A stretch of 64,000 nucleotides of DNA, from NCBI RefSeq assembly GCF_022811605.1, contig NZ_CP094533.1, positions 2,170,001 through 2,234,000 of the forward strand, in the 5' to 3' direction. Under the pieces are notes generated by a model. The model was not told the DNA's origin. It saw only the letters and a program-made list of their open reading frames with translations, and searched no databases. Below, piece after piece: positions 34,712 to 44,115 of this stretch. Source of the DNA: Agromyces soli. GTDB taxonomy: Bacteria > Actinomycetota > Actinomycetes > Actinomycetales > Microbacteriaceae. Made by a program: the position numbers and the translations under genes. Within the stretch, counting starts at the first letter, position 1. Each line of letters opens with the position of its first letter.

Positions 34712-35563
34712 ATGAACGACATCATCGTGGGTGTGAGCGCCGCAGGACCCGCCACGGACGCCGCGGTCGCCTGGGCAGCCGAGCGCGCCAGGGCGACCGG
34801 GGCCGCACTGCGGCTCGTGCACGTCGTCGACGACGCCATCCCCGCCACTGGCGACGCGGAGCTGCTGCTGGCCGCGCAGACGGCCGCGCAGGGATGCCTC
34901 GACAGCGCCGCTGCGACCGTCGAACGCGTGACGCCGGGCCTCGCCGCCACGCAGCTGCTCGAACAGGGCTCGCCCGTCGAGGTCTTCTCGAAGCTCTCGA
35001 ATGAGGCCGCCCTCCTCGTGGTCGGCAGCGACTGGCACGGCGGCAAGCGCGCGAGCCGGCGCGGCGTGCACAGCCTGCGCATCGCCGCCGGCAGCCACAG
35101 CCCGGTCGCCGTCGTGCCCGACATCGATGTCTCCGCCCGCAGGGGCGTCGTGGTCGGTGTCGACGGCTCCGAGGCATCCGCGCGCGCCCTGGCGTTCGCG
35201 GCCGAGGAGGCGATCCGCACCGGCGAGCCGCTCGTCGCCGTCCACTCGTGGGACGTCGCCGTCATGGTCGGCGGCGAGTACGGCTACGGGGTCGCGATGA
35301 TCGCGAGCGACGACCTGCAGGCCTCGGCCGCCGAGTTGCTCGACGAGGCGCTCGCCCCGACGGAGGCGGCGCACCCCGAGCTCGAGATCCGTCGCGAGGT
35401 CATCGCCGGGGATCCGGTGCAGGCGCTCGCCGACGCGGCCGACGAGGCGCGCCTGCTCGTCGTCGGCAGCCAGGGGCGCGGGGCGATCGCCCGATTCCTG
35501 CTCGGCTCGGTGAGCCACGGGGTGCTCGCGCACCTCGAGGCCCCGACGGTGGTCGTCCGCTGA
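34712..35563 (+). CDS. Universal stress protein with two UspA domains
   Basis: The 283-residue protein contains two tandem UspA domains (about 3-135 and 145-283). Each begins with IIVGVS or VVVGVDGSEAS; the second ends in VVGSQGRGAIARFLLGSVSH, which matches the ATP-binding G-x2-G-x9-G-(S/T) motif. ATG 34712 is chosen because GGAGG lies at 34702-34706; GTG 34661 is a weaker upstream choice. Such proteins bind ATP and help survival in stasis or stress. A strong terminator follows. Confidence 0.9.
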   Translation: MNDIIVGVSAAGPATDAAVAWAAERARATGAALRLVHVVDDAIPATGDAELLLAAQTAAQGCLDSAAATVERVTPGLAATQLLEQGSPVEVFSKLSNEAALLVVGSDWHGGKRASRRGVHSLRIAAGSHSPVAVVPDIDVSARRGVVVGVDGSEASARALAFAAEEAIRTGEPLVAVHSWDVAVMVGGEYGYGVAMIASDDLQASAAELLDEALAPTEAAHPELEIRREVIAGDPVQALADAADEARLLVVGSQGRGAIARFLLGSVSHGVLAHLEAPTVVVR

Positions 35564-35587
35564 GCGCGGCGGCGACTCGGAGAAACG

Positions 35588-35617
35588 AAGAACCCCCTCC
35601 TCGCGGAGGGGGTTCTT
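35588..35617. terminator. Bidirectional terminator between uspA-type gene and tRNA-Pro
   Basis: AAGAACCCCCTCC (35588-35600) and GGAGGGGGTTCTT (35605-35617) form a perfect 13-bp stem with the four-base loop TCGC. It stands 24 bp after the UspA stop on the plus strand and 5 bp after the 3' end of the tRNA on the minus strand, so it can serve both. Confidence 0.8.
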
Positions 35618-35622
35618 GCAGA

Positions 35623-35699
<77 letters not shown>

Positions 35700-35799
35700 G
35701 TGGCCGAGCGTTCCCGCTGAGCCTCAACAAGGATAGCCGATATTTCGCGGGCCGCTGACCACTCCGGACGGGAGCGCTCGGCGACGCCGCGTGGTGGCG

Positions 35800-36780
35800 C
35801 TAGACGGCCGGCGTGAGCGTCAGCAGGGTCGCCTCCGGCGGGCACGCGAAGCGCACCGGAGCGTAGATCGAGGTGCCGAGGCCGGCCGAGACGTTGAGGT
35901 ACGCCGAGCGCAGGCCATGACGCCAGACGCTCAGCCCCTTCACCTGGGCGCGGGGGATGTCGCAGTTCGTGACGAGTGCGCCGACGCCGGGAACGCAGAC
36001 CTGCCCGCCGTGGGTGTGGCCGGCCAGGATGAGCTGCGCGCCGTGGTTCACGAAGGAGTTCAGCACCCGCTGGTACGGCGCGTGCGACACCCCGATCGTC
36101 ACGGTCGGGCGGGCAGCGGCGTCCGTGTCGACGTCGGGCCAGCTCTCGTCGCCGAGCGGATCGTCGGCCCGGAGCTCGTCGATCGCGGCGGTGATGACCT
36201 CGAGCCGGTCGTAGCCGCGATGCGGGTCGTCGACGCCGAAGAACTCGAGCCGGGTGCCGTTGATCTCGAGCGCAGCGGCGGCGTTGTCGAGGTCGGTCCA
36301 GCCGAGTTCCTCGAAGTAGGCGTGCAGCGCGCCGATGTCGAGCCGTTCGGCCTGCCGACGGTGGCGGCTCGGGCCGCTGAAGTAGGCGAAGGGATTCTTG
36401 GCCTGCGGGCCGAAGTAGTCGTTCGAGCCGTTCACGAAGACGCCGGGAACGCCCGCGAACGGCGCGAAGGCCGCGCGGATGCCGACGAGTCCGTCGCGGT
36501 GGCCGAGGTTGTCGCCGGTGTCGACGATGAGATCGGGCTCGAGCTGCGCGAGCTCACGCACCCAGGCCTGCTTGTCGCGCTGCCACGGAGCCATGTGCAG
36601 ATCGCTCAGGTGCAGGACCTTGATCGGCGCGGCGCCGGCCGGCAGCACGGGCACCGAAGCGGTGCGCAGCGTGTAGTTCCTGCGCTCGACGAGCGCACCG
36701 TAGGCGAAGACGGCGGCGCCCGCCGCACCGACCGCCAGAGCGATCCGCGCGGCGGGCGCCGACCCGCGTGCTCCGGTCAA
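35800..36780 (-). CDS. Membrane-anchored metallophosphoesterase
   Basis: The 326-residue protein has one N-terminal membrane helix (about 8-30) and a calcineurin-type phosphoesterase domain with LHLSDLHM, DTGDN and GHTHGGQ. In place of the usual GNH(D/E) it reads NGSNDYFG, so the conserved catalytic His is displaced or replaced, which is unusual. The family (YaeI/YkuE-like) acts on UDP-diacylglucosamine or other phospho-lipids in some members. The start is TTG 36780, whose TTGA overlaps the stop of the upstream penicillin-binding protein gene, so the two are translationally coupled. Confidence 0.85.
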   Translation of the reverse strand: MTGARGSAPAARIALAVGAAGAAVFAYGALVERRNYTLRTASVPVLPAGAAPIKVLHLSDLHMAPWQRDKQAWVRELAQLEPDLIVDTGDNLGHRDGLVGIRAAFAPFAGVPGVFVNGSNDYFGPQAKNPFAYFSGPSRHRRQAERLDIGALHAYFEELGWTDLDNAAAALEINGTRLEFFGVDDPHRGYDRLEVITAAIDELRADDPLGDESWPDVDTDAAARPTVTIGVSHAPYQRVLNSFVNHGAQLILAGHTHGGQVCVPGVGALVTNCDIPRAQVKGLSVWRHGLRSAYLNVSAGLGTSIYAPVRFACPPEATLLTLTPAV

Positions 36781-39410
36781 CCGTCGCCCCCGCCTTCGCC
36801 GTTGCCGTTGTTACCGTCCTTGGCCTTGCCGATCACGATGGTGACCTTGGTGCCGGGCTTCGCCTTCTCGCCGCCACCGGGCGATTGCGAGAGCACCAGG
36901 CCCACCTGGCTCGGGTCGGTCGCGTCCTGCTCCTTGCGGTCGACCCGGTAGCCGGCGGCGGTGAGCGCGGCCTCGGCCTGATCGGCCTGGGCGCCCACCA
37001 CGTTCGGCACCGCGGTGACGTTGCCGCGGCTGATCTTCAGCGAGATCGCCGAGCCGCGCGGGGCCTGCCCGCTCGCGCTCTGCGAGCCGATGGTGCCCTT
37101 GGGCTGGTCGGAGTCGACCTCGCCGTCCATGGTCCAGCCGAAGCCGGCGTCCTCGAGAGCCTTCTGCGCGGCCTCGGGAGCGAGACCGAGCACGTTCGGC
37201 ACATCGGCCTGCGGCGTCGAGAGGTACTCGGACTTCGGCTCGGGGAACTCGGCGCCGGGGTACTTCGTGTTCGCGACGTCCATGATGCGCGGCCAGATGT
37301 TGTGCCGCAGCACCGCCGCCTGCTCGCCGTTGATGTAGGTCTCGCGCAGGTTCGTGTGGCCGGTGACGTTGTAGACGCCGACCACCGTCGCGACCCTCGA
37401 GGAGGCGCCGCTCATCCACGTCGCCTCGGCGTCGTCGGTGGTACCGGTCTTGCCGATCATCGGCGTGCCGGAGGTGTCCATCTTGTACAGGGAGGAGCTG
37501 CCGGTGCCGCCGGTCATCACGCGCTGGAGGGCGTAGGTCATGCCCGCCGCGACGTCTTCGGTGACGGCCTGGGTGCACTCCGACTTCGGCACCTCGACTT
37601 CTTCGCCCTTGCCGTTCGTGATGCGGTCGATCGCGATCGGCGTGCAGGACTTGCCCTTGCCCGCCACGGCGGCGAACGCGGTCGCCATCGAGATGGGGGC
37701 GATCTCCTCGGTGCCGAGGATGGCCGAGGGCCCGAAGGTGATCTGGTCGCCGTTCTCGTTCACACCCTCGCCGAGCGGCTTGCCGTCGGCGCGACCGGCG
37801 CTCATGAGCGCCGTCGCGGTGTTCTTGATGCCGCAGAGATCGAGCTGCTTGGCCATCGCGACGAAGCCGGTGTTCTCCGAGTTCACCGTGTTGAACAGGG
37901 CGGTCCAGTAGCCGCCGTTGCCGCCCTCGTCGTTGCGCGGGTTCCAGTCGCCGGCGTTGATGTCGCCGCCGCAGGTGTTCTTGAAGGTGCCCCAGTTGGA
38001 GCGGCGCCGGGCGTCCATGCTCTCGTTCACCGAGTGGCCCTCGACGAGCCATTCGCCGAGGGTGAAGATCTTGAACGTCGAGCCGGGCTGGAAGCCGTGC
38101 GAGCTGCCGTAGTCGATCGTCGCGTTGTAGTTCACCGCGTCGTACTGATCGCCCGTGACTTCGGGGTCGACGTTGTAGCTGGTGTTCTGAGCCATCGCGA
38201 GGATCCGGCCGGTGCCGACTTCGACGGACACCGCCGAACCGCCGATGTTCGCCTCGGGGATGCTGCCCGGGACGTTGTCGCGGATCGCCGAGTTCGCCGC
38301 GCCCTGCAGGTCCATGTCGATGGTCGTGTAGATGTCGAGGCCGCCGCGGGCGAGCAGGCGCGCACCCTCGTTGACGTCGTCGGTGGCCGGGTCGTCGAAC
38401 TTGTTCTTGATCTCCCACGTCACGTAATCGCAGAAGTACGCGTAGTTGGGGGACGCCTGGCAGCCGTGCGAGGGCTGGGAGATCTTCGGGGCGACGGGCT
38501 CCGCGACGGCGGCGTCGTACTCCTCCTGCGTGATCTTCTTCTCCTCGAGCATCTTGCCGAGGATGTAGTCGCGCCGTTCCTTGTTCTCGAGGTATGGCAC
38601 GACGTTGCCCTGCTTGTCGACGCTGTTCGCGCCGTTCGTCTCGCTGTCGGGCATGTCGAGCCGGAACTTCTCGGGCCAGTTGACGATCGCGATGAGGCTC
38701 GCGGCCTGGGCGAGGGAGAGATCGCGGGCGTTGGTGCCGAAGTAGTACTGGGCTGCGGCCTGCACCCCGTAGACCTGTCCGCCGAAGCCGGCGATGTTCA
38801 GGTAGCCGCTGAGGATCTCGTCCTTGGTGTACTTCTTCTCGACCGAGATGGCGTAGCGCATCTCCTTGAGCTTGCGGTCGACGGTGGTCTTGGTGTGCTC
38901 CTCCCAGGCCGCCTGCCGCTCCTCCTCGGTCTTCGCCTTCGACATGTCGTTGTTCACGAGCACGTTCTTCACGTACTGCTGCGTGATCGACGAACCGCCC
39001 TGCGTGTTGCCGCCGAGCGTGCTCAGCGCACCGCGCACGGTGCCGACGACGTCGACGCCGCCGTGCTCGTAGAACCGCGGGTCCTCACCGGCGACCGCGG
39101 CGTCCTTGAGGTACTGCGACATGTAGTCGAACGCGACCTCTTCGCGATTGTCGTCGTAGAAGTACGCCATGGGGGAGGGCGTGCCGTCCGGCTTCATGGC
39201 GTAGATGGTGGACTTCTGGGCGAGCGGATCGATCTCGAGGTACCCGGGGAGGTTCTCGAACATCGTGATGCTGTTGTTGGCGGCCATGCCGGTCACGGCG
39301 AGCGCCGGCGTCACGGCGGCCGTGACGAGCACACCGGCGAGCGCGCTCATGCCGAGGATGCCGAGCAGGCCCCCGGCGGCGCCGCTCGCCGTACGATTTT
39401 TGGCAGACAT
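36777..39410 (-). CDS. Class A penicillin-binding protein with PASTA domains
   Basis: The 877-residue bifunctional enzyme has an N-terminal membrane anchor, a glycosyltransferase 51 domain (EDPRFYEHGGVD, SSITQQYVKN) that polymerises lipid II, and a transpeptidase domain with the nucleophile in GSTFKIF (SxxK), the SEN triad in NSENTGFV and KTGTTDDA. Two C-terminal PASTA repeats (PNVLGLAPEAAQKAL and PNVVGAQADQAEAAL) and a Gly/Asn-rich tail follow. ATG 39410 follows a TAGGCT box by 7 nt, again a leaderless layout. Together with the coupled phosphoesterase it belongs to cell-wall synthesis. Confidence 0.94.
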   Translation of the reverse strand: MSAKNRTASGAAGGLLGILGMSALAGVLVTAAVTPALAVTGMAANNSITMFENLPGYLEIDPLAQKSTIYAMKPDGTPSPMAYFYDDNREEVAFDYMSQYLKDAAVAGEDPRFYEHGGVDVVGTVRGALSTLGGNTQGGSSITQQYVKNVLVNNDMSKAKTEEERQAAWEEHTKTTVDRKLKEMRYAISVEKKYTKDEILSGYLNIAGFGGQVYGVQAAAQYYFGTNARDLSLAQAASLIAIVNWPEKFRLDMPDSETNGANSVDKQGNVVPYLENKERRDYILGKMLEEKKITQEEYDAAVAEPVAPKISQPSHGCQASPNYAYFCDYVTWEIKNKFDDPATDDVNEGARLLARGGLDIYTTIDMDLQGAANSAIRDNVPGSIPEANIGGSAVSVEVGTGRILAMAQNTSYNVDPEVTGDQYDAVNYNATIDYGSSHGFQPGSTFKIFTLGEWLVEGHSVNESMDARRRSNWGTFKNTCGGDINAGDWNPRNDEGGNGGYWTALFNTVNSENTGFVAMAKQLDLCGIKNTATALMSAGRADGKPLGEGVNENGDQITFGPSAILGTEEIAPISMATAFAAVAGKGKSCTPIAIDRITNGKGEEVEVPKSECTQAVTEDVAAGMTYALQRVMTGGTGSSSLYKMDTSGTPMIGKTGTTDDAEATWMSGASSRVATVVGVYNVTGHTNLRETYINGEQAAVLRHNIWPRIMDVANTKYPGAEFPEPKSEYLSTPQADVPNVLGLAPEAAQKALEDAGFGWTMDGEVDSDQPKGTIGSQSASGQAPRGSAISLKISRGNVTAVPNVVGAQADQAEAALTAAGYRVDRKEQDATDPSQVGLVLSQSPGGGEKAKPGTKVTIVIGKAKDGNNGNGEGGGDG

Positions 39411-39417
39411 ATAGTGG

Positions 39418-39423
39418 AGCCTA
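39418..39423 (-). promoter_or_regulatory. -10 box of the penicillin-binding protein gene
   Basis: On the minus strand TAGGCT is followed by 7 nt and then ATG (39410). Transcription should begin at or one base before the start codon. No Shine-Dalgarno sequence is visible. Confidence 0.45.
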
Positions 39424-39569
39424 ACGGAGAAGGCTGGCAAAACCCCGCTACGCGGGTCCGCCGGAATTCCGCGGCTGACACGCCGGATTCGGCACGATCG
39501 GATGCCGGAATGCCGGCCCGGAGCGCCTTCCCGGCCATCACACCCCCGCAGATCGAGCTCTGGAGCGCT

Positions 39570-39797
39570 ATGACGACCTGGGAGTACATCACCACCCCGC
39601 TGCTGATCCACAACACGGCCGCGATCCTGAACAACTGGGGATCGGAGGGCTGGGAGCTCGTGCAGATCGTGCAGGGCCCCGAGGGCGGGCTGGTCGCCTA
39701 CCTGAAGCGCCCGGTCGGCGGGGAGTCCTCGGCCGCCGCGAGCGCCGGAGCCGCGGCCGCCGCCCAGGCCGCCAAGCAGTTCGAGGGAGAGGCCTGA
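39570..39797 (+). CDS. DUF4177-like small protein
   Basis: The 75-residue protein begins WEYITTPLLIHNTAAILNNW and continues GSEGWELVQIV, the hallmark of the small DUF4177 family, and ends with an Ala-rich tail. ATG 39570 has TGGAG at 39561-39565. It is 2 bp from ridA, with which it is likely co-transcribed. No function is known for the family. Confidence 0.8.
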   Translation: MTTWEYITTPLLIHNTAAILNNWGSEGWELVQIVQGPEGGLVAYLKRPVGGESSAAASAGAAAAAQAAKQFEGEA

Positions 39798-39799
39798 CC

Positions 39800-40267
39800 A
39801 TGTCCTACGAAGCACGCCTGACCGAGCTCGGCATCGAGCTGCCCGAGGTCGCGCCGCCGGTCGCGGCCTACGTCCCCGCGGTCGTCACCGGCTCGTACGT
39901 GTACACGAGCGGCCAGCTGCCGTTCGTCTCGGGCGCGCTGCCCGCGACCGGCAAGGTCGGCGACGGGCACGGCCTGGTGCCGGCCGACGACGCGAAGGCC
40001 TACGCCCGCACCGCCGTGCTGAACGCGCTCGCCGCCGTGCGCGCCGAGATCGGTTCGCTCGACCGGGTGGCGCGCATCGTGAAGCTCGTCGGCTTCGTCT
40101 CCTCGGACCCTGCGTTCTCCGGTCAGCCGGGCGTCATCAATGGCGCCTCGGAGCTGCTCGGCGAGATCTTCGGCGAGGCGGGCCGGCACGCGCGCTCGGC
40201 CGTCGGCGTCGCCGTGCTGCCGCTCGACGCGCCGGTCGAGCTCGAGCTCGTGGTCGAGTTCGCCTGA
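39800..40267 (+). CDS. RidA family protein
   Basis: The 155-residue protein belongs to the RidA/YjgF family, which hydrolyses reactive enamine/imine intermediates made by PLP enzymes. YVYTSGQLPFVSGALPATGKVGDG and NALAAVRAEIGSLDRVARIVKLVGFVSS are typical. The catalytic Arg of archetypal RidA is not seen at the usual place before the C-terminal Glu, so it may be one of the paralogues that lack deaminase activity. It is cotranscribed with the DUF4177 gene and converges on acs. Confidence 0.87.
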   Translation: MSYEARLTELGIELPEVAPPVAAYVPAVVTGSYVYTSGQLPFVSGALPATGKVGDGHGLVPADDAKAYARTAVLNALAAVRAEIGSLDRVARIVKLVGFVSSDPAFSGQPGVINGASELLGEIFGEAGRHARSAVGVAVLPLDAPVELELVVEFA

Positions 40268-40282
40268 CTCGCACCGGGCACG

Positions 40283-40320
40283 CGGATGCCCCGGCGGGAA
40301 GCTTCCCGCCGGGGCATCCG
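40283..40320. terminator. Perfect 38-bp palindromic terminator between ridA and acs
   Basis: Two 19-bp arms (40283-40301, 40302-40320) are exact reverse complements around a central AAGCTT. It stands between two convergent genes, 15 bp after the ridA stop and 23 bp from the acs stop, the place of a bidirectional terminator. Confidence 0.75.
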
Positions 40321-40343
40321 TCGTTCTGATGCCGAGCTGACGC

Positions 40344-42299
<1,956 letters not shown>

Positions 42300-42499
42300 G
42301 GTTCTCGGTCGCTCCTTCGCGATGTGCATGGATCGGATGGGTTCGCCTGCCCCACCCAGCACCCTACCGCCAGGCTGGAAGGCCGTCGTACACTGTGTCG
42401 GTCGGCGACATGCGGCCGGCCGTTCTCGGGTGATCTACAACTGTCTGAGGGTTCGCGCAGAGAATTCTGTCTGTCCGCACAAATGAGGACAAAAAGTAC

Positions 42500-42527
42500 T
42501 TGCGCATGAATCGAGAAGCCCTACACT
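42500..42527 (+). promoter_or_regulatory. Promoter of the 6C RNA
   Basis: TTGCGC (42500-42505) and TACACT (42522-42527) are 16 bp apart. Transcription would start near 42534, about 25 nt before the first C-rich hairpin. The 42300-42500 stretch between acs and this promoter holds no gene; it should carry the acs promoter on the minus strand (a TAGGGT lies there) but I cannot define it. Confidence 0.55.
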
Positions 42528-42533
42528 GGGTAC

Positions 42534-42640
42534 CGCCCGAACACTCGTTTCGAGGCCTGCAGCGTGCCGCATTCCCCCCAATCGGTACGCTGCCGAGGCG
42601 GCACCTGTTCCCCCCAATGGGTGCCGCCCCCTTCTTTTAA
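42534..42640 (+). ncRNA. 6C RNA (actinobacterial small RNA)
   Basis: Two successive hairpins each present six consecutive cytosines in the loop. Hairpin 1 has stem GCAGCGT/ACGCTGC (42559-42565 and 42587-42593) extended by four more pairs, with loop C-run 42574-42579. Hairpin 2 has stem CGGCACC/GGTGCCG (42599-42605 and 42620-42626), with C-run 42610-42615. Both loops read TTCCCCCCAAT. A CTTCTTTT tail at 42631-42638 ends the RNA. This is the definition of the 6C motif, whose loops base-pair with G-rich ribosome sites of target mRNAs; in mycobacteria the 6C RNA represses several cell-growth and secretion genes. Lying beside the tad locus is, as I recall, shared with mycobacteria. Confidence 0.85.
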
Positions 42641-42746
42641 GCGGCGCCATCGCGCTGCGGGCGGCGGTCCTCCTCCACAACGGCGTGGGGGAGGAGCGCT
42701 ATCCCCGGCCCCGCCCGCCCAGGGCAGCGGGGCGAGTCGGCCTCCG

Positions 42747-42752
42747 TACGCT
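42747..42752 (+). promoter_or_regulatory. -10 box of the leaderless tadA mRNA
   Basis: TACGCT is followed by 7 nt and then ATG 42760, so the mRNA should begin at or one base before the tadA start. It fixes the start of the interrupted gene. Confidence 0.4.
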
Positions 42753-42759
42753 CGCCTGC

Positions 42760-43413
42760 ATGACCGATCCGTTCGTCGCCACCCCATCGTGGCTTCCGGA
42801 GGCCGCCGCGGAGGCCATGGCGCCGTGGCAGCACCCGCACGGTGCCACCGGGGTCGGGCTCCGGCCGGCCGCGCCGATCGGCGAGCTCCGTGCGGGGGGT
42901 CCGCCCCACCCGGCGCATCCGAGTGAGCCCGACGATCTCCCGCCGTCCGCGCCGCGGGTGCTCGAGCTCGACCTCCTCGGCGAGCTCGCGCCCTTCGCGG
43001 GGGCTTCCGACGTCACCGATCTCTTCGTGAACAGCGAGCGAGGGCTCTGGATCGATCGTGGCGCGGGTGCCGTGCACGAACCGGCGTGGGCCGCCGCCGA
43101 GGCCGAGGTCCGTGCGCTCGCGGTCCGACTCGTCGCCCGCGGCGGGCGGCACCTCGACGAGGCGAGTCCGGCGGTCGACGTCCGGCTCGGCTCCGGCATC
43201 CGGGTTCACGCGGTCCTTCCGCCGATCTCGACGGCGGGCACGCTGCTCTCGGTGCGCATCCCCCGAGCGGCCGGCCGCTCGCTCGACGGGCTCGCCGGGC
43301 TCGGCATGCTCGACGAGGCACAACTGGGTCGAGTGCGTCGCGCCGTCGCCCAACGCGAGAACCTGCTCATCACCGGCGCCGGCGGCACCGGCAATACCAC
43401 ATGGTCAAGATGA
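42760..43413 (+). pseudogene. tadA: tadA 5' half, interrupted by the mobile element
   Basis: TadA/CpaF is the hexameric ATPase that powers Tad pilus assembly. The native part is 211 codons (42760-43392), covering the N-terminal domain (FAGASDVTDLFVNSERGLWIDRG, GSGIRVHAVLPPISTAGTLLSVRIPR) up to the first residues of Walker A (LLITGAGGTG). From 43393 the reading frame runs into the element, giving NTTWSR and a stop at 43413, so the Walker lysine is lost and the product cannot bind ATP normally. The missing half lies 12.97 kb downstream at 56366. The break is exact and in frame, so excision would repair the gene. Confidence 0.93.
43381..43406. other. attL: left junction of the element
   Basis: Chromosomal tadA sequence ending CACCGGC meets element sequence starting TACCACATGG around the dinucleotide AA (43393-43394). 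AA is the only sequence shared with the right junction, as expected for the 2-bp crossover core of a serine recombinase. The nearest bases differ between the two ends (C then T here; G then G on the right). Confidence 0.8.
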
Positions 43414-43490
43414 CGCCACTATGGAGGGTTGAGATCCGTCACTCGCCACAACATGATCGGAGGCGCGTAGCGGCATGGAATCTTTGCTGG

Positions 43491-43496
43491 TATATT
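43491..43496 (+). promoter_or_regulatory. -10 box for the first element gene
   Basis: TATATT is followed by 7 nt and then ATG 43504 in an AT-rich patch. A leaderless mRNA is predicted for the first operon of the element. Confidence 0.45.
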
Positions 43497-43503
43497 TTGT
43501 GGC

Positions 43504-44115
43504 ATGACGTTGGACGCCTCTGCTGATTCGCTCTCCGAGTTCGTCGGACAGCCCGTGCTGTCGGCGATCGTGACGGCGCGCGACAACTCCGCGACGGACT
43601 ACGCGAAGTGGCGGAGGGAGTCTCCTTCCGAGATCGCGAGGGCAACGTCACGCGGCCTGGCGAATCGGATCAGCGACAGCTTCGTGGCCCACATGGTGGC
43701 GGCCCTCGATGGTGTCGACGATGTTGTGTTCCGCGAGCGCGGCATCTCGCGCTACTTCGTCGTCCGCGACAAGGTCGTGCTGATCTGCAAGCGTCACAAC
43801 GCGAAGGACAAGATCAGCTCCTATCCGACTCGCTCCGCGCTGGATGTGTGGGGTGGCGCCCCCACCTTGGAAGGTATGGGGACTATCAACCTCGCTGCGG
43901 GATACCGCTGGGACAAGGACGTGCGCGAGATCGGTGTTCCTGTTCTGTCGTATCGCAAGGGACTGCGCGCAAGTCCGATCTGGGTCGCGGATCTGAGCCG
44001 CGGTGAAGGTGGCGCATCCGCGCCTGTTCGGATCGTGCCCCCCACGGGGCCGAACCTCCCCACGCTCGATCTGTCCGACTTCGGACAGGAGCGCAAGGAC
44101 GGCAGCCAGCCATGA
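43504..44115 (+). CDS. Unknown protein coupled to an ImmA/IrrE metallopeptidase
   Basis: The 203-residue protein has an alpha-helical N-terminal half, a central beta-like stretch FRERGISRYFVVRDKVVLICKR, and a long basic, Pro-containing C-terminus. I do not recognise a family. It overlaps the XRE-ImmA gene by ATGA (44112-44115), so the two must be made together. Pairs of a small protein with an XRE/ImmA protein occur as toxin-antitoxin-like modules and as excision regulators of integrative elements. Its position at the left end of the element fits either role. Confidence 0.75.
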   Translation: MTLDASADSLSEFVGQPVLSAIVTARDNSATDYAKWRRESPSEIARATSRGLANRISDSFVAHMVAALDGVDDVVFRERGISRYFVVRDKVVLICKRHNAKDKISSYPTRSALDVWGGAPTLEGMGTINLAAGYRWDKDVREIGVPVLSYRKGLRASPIWVADLSRGEGGASAPVRIVPPTGPNLPTLDLSDFGQERKDGSQP

